Shown here: piece by piece, positions 37,572-47,308 of the stretch | How positions within the stretch are numbered: the stretch's first letter is position 1 | Layout: every line of letters starts with the position of its first letter | Assembly: GCF_000814765.1 (NCBI RefSeq) | Contig: NZ_JWIC01000004.1 | Location: 248,001-312,000, forward strand | Direction: 5' to 3' | DNA: 64,000 bases | Origin: Pseudoalteromonas luteoviolacea | GTDB lineage: Bacteria > Pseudomonadota > Gammaproteobacteria > Enterobacterales > Alteromonadaceae | The notes under the pieces: generated by a model | Told to the model about the DNA's origin: nothing | The model's database searches: none | Seen by the model: only the letters and a program-made list of their open reading frames with translations | Program-made: the position numbers and the translations under genes

Positions 37572-38455
37572 ATCAGTTTTATTTGTCGCCATAATCCGTC
37601 GTTGACTTCCGCATGGTGGCCATGCTTTTGTGCTGTTAAAGAAATAAAGCCACAAATCGCATCTATTTCGGAGCGCCTTTTAAGCTTGATATCCTGTGCC
37701 ATCGATGATGTATTCTTCGCGGTTAAAGTCATGACTTTATAGGCACGAGCAAGCTCTTCATTTAATTTTAATTGAATCCCTTCTTGGTGCGCAATAAAAC
37801 AAGCTTCATTAAGCAAGTTCAATACGTCAGAGGCATATTTGGGAGCCCTCAATGCACCATTGGGGCATTGTTTAATCGCACTTAATGGATTAATGGCAAT
37901 GTTTACACAGAGCTTTTGCCAGCGGATCACGTTGATGTCATCAACCACTTCAATGGGGTCAAAACGCTGTGAGAACCATTTTTGATATACATCGTTCAGC
38001 GTGAGTTGTGCCGCTAAGTTGCAAGCGCCCAGTTGCGTGAGGCCAGGACCTTTAAATATCACTGTGTTTGGGGCTGACTTCATACCGCCCATAGAGGTAC
38101 TGAGAAAAAACAGCGCCTGTTTTGAAGCTAACTTGGCGCTGATCTTAGAGAGATCGTGCATGCCATTGTGGCTGAGAATAATGTCGGCGTCATGACTCAA
38201 ATGGGGTAAAATTTCTTTGCAAGCTTGTTCTAGCTGATAGGCTTTGACTGGTACGATACATGTTTGAATTTTTTTATTCAGCTGTTTCAATGTGGTCACT
38301 TGTACATTGAGGCGATGTTGTTTTTGGTCACGAATGAGAAAGTACTCAGCATCTGTGCTATCACGTGTGATCAGGGTTACAGTATGGTGGTGAGCGAGCC
38401 TTTCAGCCAAAAGTAACCCAACGGCACCACATCCTAAGATATAAATCTCACTCAT
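37559..38455 (-). CDS. panE: 2-dehydropantoate 2-reductase
   Basis: The 298-residue protein begins with the Rossmann motif IYILGCGAVGLLLAERLAHH and has the family marks CIVPVKAYQLEQA (catalytic Lys), ILSHNGMHDL and RWQKLCVNIAINPLSAI. It makes pantoate for coenzyme A using NADPH. It overlaps the upstream vanZ-like gene by eight bases. Confidence 0.92.
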   Translation of the reverse strand: MSEIYILGCGAVGLLLAERLAHHHTVTLITRDSTDAEYFLIRDQKQHRLNVQVTTLKQLNKKIQTCIVPVKAYQLEQACKEILPHLSHDADIILSHNGMHDLSKISAKLASKQALFFLSTSMGGMKSAPNTVIFKGPGLTQLGACNLAAQLTLNDVYQKWFSQRFDPIEVVDDINVIRWQKLCVNIAINPLSAIKQCPNGALRAPKYASDVLNLLNEACFIAHQEGIQLKLNEELARAYKVMTLTAKNTSSMAQDIKLKRRSEIDAICGFISLTAQKHGHHAEVNDGLWRQIKLIEQA

Positions 38456-38804
38456 TATTTAGCCTACGTTGCTTAAAGCGTTGGTAAAACCATATGGCAA
38501 TAAAGTAGCTAATCGCACCTGCTACATCAGCAATAAAGTCCCCTAGAGATGCTTGTCTATATGGGATCGTAGATTGCATCCACTCAACAGCCGCACCATA
38601 ACTTATTAGTAGCACCATATGAAACCATATTTTGAATCGAAAGGCGTGATGGGAGAAAAATGCAAGTGCAAAAAACACCCCAAAGTGCACGACTTTATCT
38701 AAGTGCTCTATTCTTATGCCATGACTTTTCACTTCTTTTGCAAAAAGGTATGTGATGACGATTAAAAACAGTAAAAGTAGTGTTCTATATACTTTTCTGG
38801 TCAC
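38448..38804 (-). CDS. VanZ-like membrane protein
   Basis: The 118-residue protein has four hydrophobic segments and the VanZ-like core VVHFGVFFALAFFSHHA and YGAAVEWMQSTIPYRQASLGDFIADVAGA, where the acidic ERMQ..PxRxxxxxDxxAN pattern is recognisable. VanZ-family proteins are linked to teicoplanin resistance in some Gram-positive bacteria, but the role in Gram-negatives is unknown. It is translated together with panE. Confidence 0.85.
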   Translation of the reverse strand: MTRKVYRTLLLLFLIVITYLFAKEVKSHGIRIEHLDKVVHFGVFFALAFFSHHAFRFKIWFHMVLLISYGAAVEWMQSTIPYRQASLGDFIADVAGAISYFIAIWFYQRFKQRRLNNE

Positions 38805-38994
38805 ATGTGCTCCAACTTCGATGTGATGAAAATTGAGTATAACACTGAAATATTAAAAGTGGCTTAATAGCAAATGTATGAATACACAGCAGTATATAAG
38901 TATGCTCCAGTGCTCACGGTGATGTAAAAAAGTATATATTATTGCTAGCGAGCATTGTTATAATTCGATATAAATTTGTTTTGAGGAGAAAGCA

Positions 38995-39477
38995 ATGCCT
39001 TCATTTGATATTGTATCTGAAATTGAAATGACGGAAGCAAAAAATACCGTTGATAATGCAAATCGTGAGCTAGAAACGCGCTATGATTTTCGTGGTGTTG
39101 AAGCATCTATCGAGTTAAAAGACGAAGTGATCCAATTAAAATCTGAGTCTGAACAACAGGTGATGCAACTGTTTGATATGGTCGTAGGTAAAGCGGCCAA
39201 ACGTGGCTTAGATGTTGGTTGTTTTGAGCTAAAAGACGTCGAGCGAAGTGGTAAAACGTTTGCACGTAAAGTGGCGTTAAAGCAAGGCATTGATAAAGAT
39301 ATGGCTAAGAAAATCGTTAAGCTTATCAAAGATTCAAAGCTCAAAGTACAAGCGGCTATTCAAGGTGAAGAAGTACGTGTTACAGGCAAAAAGCGTGATG
39401 ATTTACAGGAAGTTATGCAGCTTGTTCGTACGTCAGAATTAGGTCAGCCATTCCAGTTTAAAAACTTTAGAGACTAA
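38995..39477 (+). CDS. yajQ: YajQ-family nucleotide-binding protein
   Basis: The 160-residue protein begins [22 protein letters not shown] and has [14 protein letters not shown], the standard YajQ start, with two ferredoxin-like halves (the second at about 90-160, [29 protein letters not shown]). Members bind c-di-GMP in Xanthomonas and act in signalling. A GAGGAG site precedes the ATG. It is a single gene with its own promoter in the 190-base gap after vanZ. Confidence 0.94.
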   Translation: MPSFDIVSEIEMTEAKNTVDNANRELETRYDFRGVEASIELKDEVIQLKSESEQQVMQLFDMVVGKAAKRGLDVGCFELKDVERSGKTFARKVALKQGIDKDMAKKIVKLIKDSKLKVQAAIQGEEVRVTGKKRDDLQEVMQLVRTSELGQPFQFKNFRD

Positions 39478-39577
39478 TTCGTTTCTCAGCTAGGGTTTCA
39501 GATCAATAGATGGTGCTGGAACTCTAGACGTCCATTGACAATCCCCCCTTAAATCTCAGACAATGTGCGCGGAATTT

Positions 39578-39720
39578 CGAGGTGCCTGACCCGATAGATT
39601 AACTGTCGGTATATTGGATAATCGGGAAGTTGGTGCGCAAGACAGAACTTGGCAATGCCAACGCTGCCCCCGCAACGGTAAAACTGTTTAATTTGGTTGA
39701 GCCCGGAGACCGGCCTTGAA
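39578..39720 (+). ncRNA. Cobalamin riboswitch upstream of btuB-like gene
   Basis: The conserved B12 box GCTGCCCCCGCAACGGTAA is exact at about 39664-39682. It is preceded by GGTGCCTGAC near 39581 (start of P1) and GAAGTTGGTGCGCAAGACAG, and followed by GAGCCCGGAGACCGGCC near 39699-39714. These are the core pieces of the AdoCbl-sensing element. It lies 50 bases before a TonB-receptor start and probably blocks its translation or transcription when cobalamin is plentiful. Confidence 0.95.
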
Positions 39721-39771
39721 TTTGACTCATTTGATGAACTTTGTGCGGTGGGCACAGAGTAGGGGACCTTC

Positions 39772-41628
39772 ATGTTAAAAATTTCTGCGCTAAGTGCTGC
39801 TGTATTAGCAGCGGTTTCATTTCACACATCTGCGACTCAAGAAATAGAGCGTATCACCGTTACAGCAAACAAAATTGAGCAGTCGCAAAAAGACGTATTA
39901 GCGTCTGTATCGGTAATAGAGCGCACAGAGATCGAACGCAGTGGTGCACGAGATCTGGTTACGCTTCTATCTCAGCAAGCGGGTATTCAAATTAATTCAA
40001 ACGGTGGTTTTGGCCACAATGCAGGTTTGACTTTAAGAGGTGCTAGCTCAAAGCATACTCTGGTATTGATTGATGGAAACCGAGTGGGCTCTGCCACACT
40101 AGGCTATAAGTCAATTGCAAAAGTGCCTTTGCAAAGTATTGAACGTGTTGAAATATTAAAAGGCTCTCGAGCAGCAATTTATGGCTCAGATGCCATGGCT
40201 GGTGTGATCAACATTATCACTCGTCGTGCAGAGCATACAACAGCGGATATTACCCTGGGTAGCAATAGTTATCGCAATGCTCAAGTCGCCACTTCGTTTA
40301 AGAATGACGCGCTGACTGTTTTAGCAAATGTGGGTTACGAAGAGACTGATAACTTTGACGTTCTGCAAGGAACGCAGCCTGATTCTGATGGCCATGACAA
40401 CACCAGCTATGGGCTCAGAGCTGAGTACCAAATTAACCCTGAGAGTAAAGCGTTTGCGGCTTTTCAAGGCAGTGAAGGGGATACAAGCTACGATAGCCGC
40501 TTCGGTTCTAGTAATTCGACTGTGTACCAAGATAAGTTCGACAATCAATTTTTAAGCATTGGTTTTGAGACGCAGCTGGGTAATGTATCGCATGCATTGA
40601 CAGCAACGAAATCGCAAGACGAATCAGTTGATGTGAGTGAGTTTGGTGCCAGCAAAACAGTGACTAAACGCAATATATTCAACTACGATGGCCATATTGA
40701 TGTGCAAGAAAACTGGGTTGTTTTGGGCGGTGTAAATGCAACAGAAGATGATGTATCTGCATCAACTTCTACTTATGTGCAGAGTAAGCGTGATACCTTG
40801 GGTGTATTTGTAGGTACTGTTTACGAGTATGATCAAGCTTTGGTAGAGGCAACGGTTCGTTATGACGACGATGATCAGTTTGGTAGTGAAGTGACGCACA
40901 GTCTCGCATTGGGATATAAAGTGCATCGCGATGCTACATTTAGACTAGCCCATAATACGGGCTATAAAGCACCGACTTTCAATGATCTGTACTTTCCTTC
41001 ATCTGGAAACCCGGCACTCTTACCGGAAGAGTCAGATAACTTTGAGCTTGGCTTAAAGGCAGCGATGGCTGACACTGTGATAGATTTTGCTATTTATCAA
41101 ACGGATTACACAAATAAGATAGTATGGCGACCTAATGCTAACGGCAATTGGGGACCTGATAATGTCGAGAATGCACAGCATCAAGGTTTAGAGCTGAGTA
41201 TTTCAAATACGTGGCTGTATGGTATCGAGTCAGACTTAAATTTCGCATTCGTCAATGCTAAAGATAAGACCAATGGTAAGCCACTTCCTCAGGTTGCAAA
41301 GAGCACTGTCAATTGGCAACTCGATAAACAATGGGATGATTTTGAAGTGATCACTGAGCTGCAGTTCCGTGGTCGTCGAGACAGCACGGCAGCTTTACCT
41401 ACTGGCGAAGCATTTAGATTAAACTCATATACTTTGGTGAACTTAGCGGCAAATTATAATTTGTCTGATGCACTGAAGTTATCTGCGCGAATAGAAAACT
41501 TACTCGACAAAGAGTATGGTGCGGTTGCATCCAGCCTTGTAATGAATGAGCAAAGCGAAGTGACAGGCGTGAATTATTACAACACACCTGAAAGACGTTT
41601 CTTTGTTAATTTACAATATCGCTTTTAA
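39772..41628 (+). CDS. btuB: BtuB-like TonB-dependent vitamin B12 receptor
   Basis: The 618-residue protein has a signal peptide (cleaved near residue 22), a TonB box in ERITVTANK, a plug domain (LVTLLSQQAGIQINSNGGFG, LVLIDGNRVGSATLG, VERVEILKGSRAAIYGSDAM) and a long beta-barrel ending YRF with a terminal Phe, the outer-membrane insertion signal. The cobalamin riboswitch just upstream makes vitamin B12 or a cobamide the likely substrate. No btuCDF genes follow. A bidirectional terminator ends the gene. Confidence 0.93.
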   Translation: MLKISALSAAVLAAVSFHTSATQEIERITVTANKIEQSQKDVLASVSVIERTEIERSGARDLVTLLSQQAGIQINSNGGFGHNAGLTLRGASSKHTLVLIDGNRVGSATLGYKSIAKVPLQSIERVEILKGSRAAIYGSDAMAGVINIITRRAEHTTADITLGSNSYRNAQVATSFKNDALTVLANVGYEETDNFDVLQGTQPDSDGHDNTSYGLRAEYQINPESKAFAAFQGSEGDTSYDSRFGSSNSTVYQDKFDNQFLSIGFETQLGNVSHALTATKSQDESVDVSEFGASKTVTKRNIFNYDGHIDVQENWVVLGGVNATEDDVSASTSTYVQSKRDTLGVFVGTVYEYDQALVEATVRYDDDDQFGSEVTHSLALGYKVHRDATFRLAHNTGYKAPTFNDLYFPSSGNPALLPEESDNFELGLKAAMADTVIDFAIYQTDYTNKIVWRPNANGNWGPDNVENAQHQGLELSISNTWLYGIESDLNFAFVNAKDKTNGKPLPQVAKSTVNWQLDKQWDDFEVITELQFRGRRDSTAALPTGEAFRLNSYTLVNLAANYNLSDALKLSARIENLLDKEYGAVASSLVMNEQSEVTGVNYYNTPERRFFVNLQYRF

Positions 41629-41634
41629 GCTGTA

Positions 41635-41663
41635 AAAAAGGTGAGCGAGTGCTCACCTTTTTT
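41635..41663. terminator. Bidirectional terminator between btuB and msrA
   Basis: GGTGAGC and GCTCACC form a stem with a GAGT loop, flanked by AAAAAA on the left and TTTTTT on the right, so it can end both convergent transcripts. Confidence 0.92.
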
Positions 41664-42192
41664 ATTCTAAGTAGGCGCTAAATCGCTGCTCAAACTTCGC
41701 CACTTTGGGCGCAATCATAATGCTGCAATAGCCTTGATTAGGATTCTCATCGAAGTAGTTTTGATGATATTGCTCGGCACTATAAAATGTATCAATTTCA
41801 CTTAGTTCAGTGACAATGGTGTCTTGGTACTCAGGTTGCAGCTTCGCTATATGAGCTTGCGCTAGCTGTAACTGCGCATCAGAATGATAAAAAATGACAC
41901 TGCGGTACTGTGTACCAATGTCATTACCTTGGCGATTGAGTTGCGTGGGATCATGTAGTGTAAAAAACATTTCAAGTAGCGTCTCAAACGATACTTCATT
42001 TGGGTCAAACGCCAGTTGCACCACTTCTGCATGGCCTGTTGCGCCTGAACAAATATCTTTATATGTTGGATTGAGCGTACTGCCGCCACAGTAACCAGAC
42101 GTCACTTGTGTGACCCCTTTTACTCTGCGAAAAGCAGCATCGATACACCAAAAACACCCGCCACCAAACGTGGCCAGCTGTGATTTACTCAT
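41662..42192 (-). CDS. msrA: Peptide methionine-S-sulfoxide reductase A
   Basis: The 176-residue protein has the catalytic motif GGGCFWC near residue 10, QVTSGYCGG, TGHAEVVQLAF and NPNQGYC with the resolving Cys. It repairs S-methionine sulfoxide in proteins. Its ATG overlaps the stop of the RND pump gene by one base (TAATG), so it is the third gene of the efflux operon, an unusual partner. Confidence 0.95.
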   Translation of the reverse strand: MSKSQLATFGGGCFWCIDAAFRRVKGVTQVTSGYCGGSTLNPTYKDICSGATGHAEVVQLAFDPNEVSFETLLEMFFTLHDPTQLNRQGNDIGTQYRSVIFYHSDAQLQLAQAHIAKLQPEYQDTIVTELSEIDTFYSAEQYHQNYFDENPNQGYCSIMIAPKVAKFEQRFSAYLE

Positions 42193-45100
42193 TATTCAAC
42201 TCCTTCGTTTTGCTCACGATGAGGAAAAGCTTGCTGCTGTTTCCCCAGCTCAACAGCAGTATGCTCAGGTGAGCTGGTTCGTTTAGCTAATATGCTATAG
42301 GCAGTTGGAATCACAAACAAGGTAAGAATCGTTGCTAAGCTAACGCCCGCGAATACGACGACACCAATTACCATTCTGCTTTCAGCGCCGGGTCCCGTCG
42401 CTATTACTAAGGGAATTGCGCTCATAACCGTGGTTAAAGACGTCATGATAATAGGGCGCAGACGCTGCGTCGCGGCGGTGATGATGGCGTGTTCGAACGC
42501 CAAACCTTTGTCGCGTAATTGGTTGGCAAATTCCACGATTAAAATCCCATTTTTGGCGCTGAGTCCTATCAACATAACGATGCCAATTTGGCTGTAGATG
42601 TTGATTGAGTTGTTACTAAAGTACAAACCTAACATGGCGCCAATTAACCCCAGTGGTACTGTTAGCATAATGACAAATGGATGCACAAAGCTCTCAAATT
42701 GTGCCGCTAAAACCAAGAAGGTGACTGTCAGTGCAAGGATAAAGACATAGGTCATTGCCGATGCGCCTTCATAAAAGAGCTGGGACTCACCTTTATAGTC
42801 GATGGCGCCGTCAATCTGATTTTCTTCACTGGCAACGGTGTTCAAAAAGTCCAATGCCTGCTCGAGAGTGTAGCCCTCTGCAAGGTTGGCTGAAATGGTG
42901 ATTGCACGCATACGGTTGTAGCGGTTTAACCTTGCTGCTGTGGCTTCTTCTTTGATGGTGATCAGACTATCGAGAGGAATGAGTTGACCTGTTCGAGAAG
43001 ACACATATACGTTATTAACATCTGATGGCGTTGTAAAGTCAGCCTTAGTGCCTTTGAGGATCACGTCATACTCTTCACCTCTGTCAATGAAGGTGGTGAC
43101 ACGGCGCTGGCCAAGCATGGTTTCTAACGTGCGACCGATATCGTCGGTGGATACACCTAAATCAGCCGCTTTGAGTTTATCAATACTGATCAAAAATTGT
43201 GGAAATGTTTCTTTGTAATCATGATCAAGCCGAACTAAACCAGGGTTGCTTCTTGCTCGCTCAAAAATTCGGTCTCGCCAAGCGGCAAGTTCTTGGTAGT
43301 CATTGCCTTGCAATACGAACTCAATGGGTCGTGAAGAGCCTCCACCGCCAATACCTCGGCGCATAATTGCAAATGCTCTGACATCGGTCACCTGCTGCAT
43401 TTTGCCACTGATCTCTGACATAACTTGCCAAGTGGAACGCTTTCGTTCATCCCAATCCGGCATTCCAACAATGGCAACGCCCCCCATATTTCCCCAGCCA
43501 GGTACGCGGATCAGTACACGGCTGAGTTCATTGTTTTCAACATACGGCATGAGGTGCTGTTCAATTTGTGCCATATTAGCTGCATTATTTTCATAGCTGG
43601 CGCCTTCTGGACCACTCATCATTAGGAAAAACGTACCGCGATCTTCTTTCGGTGTCAGCTCTGATGGGATTTGTTTAAATAGACCATAACTCGCGGCCAT
43701 TGAGAGCAGTAACATGCACAAGAGTCCATAACGGCTTTGTATATTGCGGCTTAACACATTTTGATAGTGTTGCTCTAGCTTACCAAATTGATGATTCATC
43801 CATTTTGAAAAGCGACCTTCTTGTTCTTGTTTGAGTACTTTAGAACACAGCGCGGGCGATAGAGTAAGCGCTGTGATACTTGAAAAGATCACTGCGGCAC
43901 TGACCGCCAGTGCAAACTCGGTGAATAGGGCCCCGATCCGGCCATCCATAAAGATCAGTGGCACGAATACGGACACCAACACCAGTGTTGTGGCGATGAT
44001 TGCAAAACCAACCTCCCTGGCTCCTCTAAAAGCTGCCAGTAATCTTGGTTCGCCTTGTTCAATGCGGCGGTGAATGTTTTCAAGCATGACAATGGCGTCA
44101 TCAACCACTAGACCGATGGCGAGTACCAAGGCCAGTAAGGTGAGCAAGTTGATTGAATAGCCCATTGCGAGTAAAAACATAAATGTTGCTATGAGTGCGA
44201 CTGGCACTGTTACAGCAGGGATAAGCGTTGCACGAATGTTGCCCAAGAAGATGAAGATAATGAGTACAACTAGCCCCATGGCAATGGCGAGTGTGCGATA
44301 GACCTCAGAAATAGACTCTCGAATAAAAATAGATGAGTCATAGCTGTCTTCAATTTTGGTGCCTTCAGGTAGGTTTCTCTTGATGGCAACAAGCTCTTTT
44401 CTCACATTATCAACAACATCTAATGTATTGGCTTTAGCCTGCTTTACAATGCCAAGCCCAATCATATTCTTCCCGTTTCCTCGGAAGGTACTTTCTTCAT
44501 CTTGTGCTTCTAAAGACACATTGGCGACTTCGCCTAAGCGAACTAAATAGCCATTTTCGCCGCGTTTAACAACCAGTTCATTGAAATCACGTTGTGAGGT
44601 GTAACTACGGGCAATACGCACGGCAAAGTCACGGTCTAGAGACTCAATTTCACCAGCGGGCAGTTCAACGTTTTCGCGACGCAATACGGTTTCAATATCA
44701 CTACTTGTTATACCTCTGGCGGCCATGGCTTGACGATCAAGCCAGATTTTCATGGCATACCTCCGTTCCCCGCCTATTTGCACGCGTGATACACCATCAA
44801 CAACGGCAAGTCGGTCAACAACATAGCGCTGTGCATAGTCAGAAAGTTGCAGCGTGTCCATTGAAGTGCTGTTAAGGACAAACCACGCTATGGCGTTTTC
44901 ATCGTCACTTGATTTTGATACTTCAGGTGGGCGGACTTGTTCAGGTAATCTATCTAAAGCGCGAGAGACACGCTCTCTCACATCATTCGCTGCCGCATCA
45001 ATATCTCGGTCGACATTGAACTCTATGGTGATATTAGAGCGACCATTTCGACTTGATGAATTGATACTTTTTATGCCTTCAATTCCAGAAATACGGTTTT

Positions 45101-45302
45101 CTAACACTTGGGTAATTTTAGCTTCTACGACAGCTGCCGACGCGCCAGTATAATCGGTGCTGACATTAACGATCGGTGTTTCAATATCCGGGTACTCTCG
45201 CAAAGGTAGCATGGTGAATGCAACGATACCGAATGTGAGCAAGAGTAAATTGATAACAATGGCAAAAGTGGGCCGCTTAACAGCCATATCCGTGATTTTC
45301 AC
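42192..45302 (-). CDS. RND efflux pump inner-membrane permease
   Basis: The 1036-residue protein has the RND layout: MKITDMAVKRPTFAIVINLL as first helix, two large periplasmic loops and 12 transmembrane helices. The proton-relay Asp pair is in LAIGLVVDDAIVMLEN. It begins in the style of the MexW/VexH/AcrB-like drug exporters rather than the heavy-metal CzcA group. It acts with the adaptor encoded three bases upstream and an outer-membrane channel not found here. Substrates cannot be read from sequence. Confidence 0.95.
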   Translation of the reverse strand: MKITDMAVKRPTFAIVINLLLLTFGIVAFTMLPLREYPDIETPIVNVSTDYTGASAAVVEAKITQVLENRISGIEGIKSINSSSRNGRSNITIEFNVDRDIDAAANDVRERVSRALDRLPEQVRPPEVSKSSDDENAIAWFVLNSTSMDTLQLSDYAQRYVVDRLAVVDGVSRVQIGGERRYAMKIWLDRQAMAARGITSSDIETVLRRENVELPAGEIESLDRDFAVRIARSYTSQRDFNELVVKRGENGYLVRLGEVANVSLEAQDEESTFRGNGKNMIGLGIVKQAKANTLDVVDNVRKELVAIKRNLPEGTKIEDSYDSSIFIRESISEVYRTLAIAMGLVVLIIFIFLGNIRATLIPAVTVPVALIATFMFLLAMGYSINLLTLLALVLAIGLVVDDAIVMLENIHRRIEQGEPRLLAAFRGAREVGFAIIATTLVLVSVFVPLIFMDGRIGALFTEFALAVSAAVIFSSITALTLSPALCSKVLKQEQEGRFSKWMNHQFGKLEQHYQNVLSRNIQSRYGLLCMLLLSMAASYGLFKQIPSELTPKEDRGTFFLMMSGPEGASYENNAANMAQIEQHLMPYVENNELSRVLIRVPGWGNMGGVAIVGMPDWDERKRSTWQVMSEISGKMQQVTDVRAFAIMRRGIGGGGSSRPIEFVLQGNDYQELAAWRDRIFERARSNPGLVRLDHDYKETFPQFLISIDKLKAADLGVSTDDIGRTLETMLGQRRVTTFIDRGEEYDVILKGTKADFTTPSDVNNVYVSSRTGQLIPLDSLITIKEEATAARLNRYNRMRAITISANLAEGYTLEQALDFLNTVASEENQIDGAIDYKGESQLFYEGASAMTYVFILALTVTFLVLAAQFESFVHPFVIMLTVPLGLIGAMLGLYFSNNSINIYSQIGIVMLIGLSAKNGILIVEFANQLRDKGLAFEHAIITAATQRLRPIIMTSLTTVMSAIPLVIATGPGAESRMVIGVVVFAGVSLATILTLFVIPTAYSILAKRTSSPEHTAVELGKQQQAFPHREQNEGVE

Positions 45303-45305
45303 ATT

Positions 45306-46355
45306 TTACCCCTTAACAGACACTTGGCTACCACTACGTACTTTGGTGGTGCCTTCAGTCACAACTAATTCACCAGATTGGAGTCCTGTGACGGCTACCC
45401 AGCCTGAAAAGCGGTTTAACAAAGTGATCTGTTGTTGCTGTACTTTGTTATCCTTGACGACATAGACAAAGTGCTTATCTTGTCGTGGTATTAAACTTTT
45501 TTCCGGTACCATTAAGGCGTCAAGTTGCTGCAATTGTACTGCGACATTCAATAACATGCCTGGACGCAGTGCGTGGTCAGTGTTGTTAAAGCTGGCGGTA
45601 ACTTGAATACTACGTGTCGCTTCGTTTATACGGGGGTCAATATGTGAGATCTGGCCTAAAAACGCACGACCAGAATAAGCGTCGCTGGTCACATTGGCTG
45701 TCATGCCTAATGCCAGCTTCGCTAAGTACTTTTCTGGCAACTGAAAATCAACTTTAATGATACTGATATCGTCGAGTGTGGTCAGTGGGGTGTTGTCTTT
45801 GACATAACTGCCGATTGATACCAAACGTTTGCCAAGTACGCCATCAAAAGGCGCATGAATACTCATTTCTGATAATTTGAGTTTCGTCGTTTGCAGTTGT
45901 GTGGTTAATGCGTCAACCTTTGAGCGCTGTGCGTCTAACTGAGAACGTGCTGCTGATTGTGTTTTGGCAAGTTCTGTTAAGCGAGTCAACTGCCTTTGCT
46001 GCTCTTTTAAATTAATAGTCAACTCTTTGACAGCCAGAAGTTCCTCTTTATTATTGAGTTGAGCAAGCTTTTGACCGCGAGAGACCACTTGCCCATCCAC
46101 AAATGAGATATCACTGATGTAATCGCTGTGTGAACTAGTAATATCAACAGCTTGATTCGCTCGGGCTGAGCCGATGGCGTTTGCGGTGATGGCGCGTTGT
46201 TCGGCAACAACCTCATGCACTGACACTTCGACGGTGCTCGCCGAACGATTTGTTTGCTCTCCCTGTGACGCAGGAAAATAGAGATAGCCGCATAATGCGA
46301 ATAGCATTAAAATGAGAGTAGGAAAAAGGGCTTTGCCCGACTGTTTTGCACGCAT
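45306..46355 (-). CDS. RND efflux periplasmic adaptor (membrane fusion protein)
   Basis: The 349-residue protein has an N-terminal membrane anchor (about residues 10-27), a lipoyl half (SDYISDISFVDGQVVSRGQKL), a coiled-coil hairpin (about 100-160) and the second lipoyl half MSIHAPFDGVLGKRLVSIGSYV, followed by beta-barrel and membrane-proximal domains. It links the RND permease to a TolC-type channel. It leads the operon adaptor-permease-msrA. The 130-base gap to the divergent micropeptide gene should hold the promoter. Confidence 0.93.
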   Translation of the reverse strand: MRAKQSGKALFPTLILMLFALCGYLYFPASQGEQTNRSASTVEVSVHEVVAEQRAITANAIGSARANQAVDITSSHSDYISDISFVDGQVVSRGQKLAQLNNKEELLAVKELTINLKEQQRQLTRLTELAKTQSAARSQLDAQRSKVDALTTQLQTTKLKLSEMSIHAPFDGVLGKRLVSIGSYVKDNTPLTTLDDISIIKVDFQLPEKYLAKLALGMTANVTSDAYSGRAFLGQISHIDPRINEATRSIQVTASFNNTDHALRPGMLLNVAVQLQQLDALMVPEKSLIPRQDKHFVYVVKDNKVQQQQITLLNRFSGWVAVTGLQSGELVVTEGTTKVRSGSQVSVKG

Positions 46356-46489
46356 AATTTAATCTCACTATTTGTAGATGATTAGTGTACAAAAATTCTT
46401 ACGAGAGAAAATCACGGATATCTTGTATATTTGTGTATTAAACGAAAATATAACAGAACAGATTAATGTGTACCTAAAAGGTTACTGAC

Positions 46490-46591
46490 ATGCGTAAAGC
46501 AAAACCCTGTAAAAGGTGCTTACAACTGAGAAAGTTATTCGTGTGGTTGATTGCCATGCTGATATTTTATTGGTGGTTTTATTATGCATAA
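46490..46591 (+). CDS. 33-residue CxxC micropeptide with one transmembrane segment
   Basis: ATG 46490 follows AAAGG with a spacing of about 8 bases. The product, MRKAKPCKRCLQLRKLFVWL and 13 more residues, has a basic head with CKRC (Cys 7 and Cys 10) and a hydrophobic tail rich in Trp, Tyr and Phe. Its end overlaps the start of the next gene by eight bases, an arrangement that supports real translation. I do not recognise it. The CxxC pair could bind metal or form a disulfide. Confidence 0.55.
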   Translation: MRKAKPCKRCLQLRKLFVWLIAMLIFYWWFYYA

Positions 46592-47291
46592 AGTTTCATT
46601 ACGTGCCTCTGCAAATCGCCATAGTATAGAGTTTATGCTCGCTGGTGGCATTTGCTTAGGAGTGATTATTTTATTCGTGACGTTGCGTGCTACGCCACCT
46701 ACGATATTGGAGCTGGCCCTAGCGGCAGCGGCTATCTGCTCGATATTACTGGGATTTTTGAAAAGTCAGCAGCCTTTCTACAGCGTCGAATTGAGCACGT
46801 TAGCATTTAACTATGTACATAAATTTGGCGTTATGCACGTTTCTCATGGCAATTTTCACTCCAGCGGAGTCCCTTTTGTAACTCAAGGAGTTGAAAACCT
46901 TGAGTTAAATGCTGTAGGTATTAAACTAAACAATATTGATGAGTTTTTAGCTGAGCTTACCCCCCGTTTGGCTGGTAAGTTGCTAATTGAACAACGGCAT
47001 GTTTTTTTACAAGCTGTTAAAATACATTGCGCAAATGGCAATTGTCCATCAGAATGGCTGGTTGAGGAAACCTGTTATGAGTCGCCGGACGGGCGAGTTT
47101 ACACAGGCCTAATGGCTATGTTTGCAAACCGGATGCAAAACTTAAAAACGGTCACAGGGTACGATTTATTGTTACCTGCGAATGTTTTGGATAGGGATAT
47201 ATGGCAATTTGCTACTATTTTAAACCACTGGAAATTAAATCCAGAAAAGGTGGTCAAAGATTTGCATGAGCAAATAGCCACCGCTAGATGA
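46584..47291 (+). CDS. DUF2982-like membrane protein
   Basis: The 235-residue protein has two N-terminal transmembrane helices (about residues 17-35 and 42-59) and a soluble C-terminal domain with SVELSTLAFNYVHKFGVMHVSHGNF and GIKLNNIDEFLAELTPRLAG. It resembles the DUF2982 family of Alteromonadales and Vibrio; the identification is from memory of the sequence style, so moderate. The protein has four Cys in the second half (CANGNC, ETC). Function unknown. It overlaps the micropeptide and is followed after 17 bases by a small hypothetical gene. Confidence 0.7.
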   Translation: MHKVSLRASANRHSIEFMLAGGICLGVIILFVTLRATPPTILELALAAAAICSILLGFLKSQQPFYSVELSTLAFNYVHKFGVMHVSHGNFHSSGVPFVTQGVENLELNAVGIKLNNIDEFLAELTPRLAGKLLIEQRHVFLQAVKIHCANGNCPSEWLVEETCYESPDGRVYTGLMAMFANRMQNLKTVTGYDLLLPANVLDRDIWQFATILNHWKLNPEKVVKDLHEQIATAR

Positions 47292-47308
47292 AGTAACAGG
47301 ATATATAC

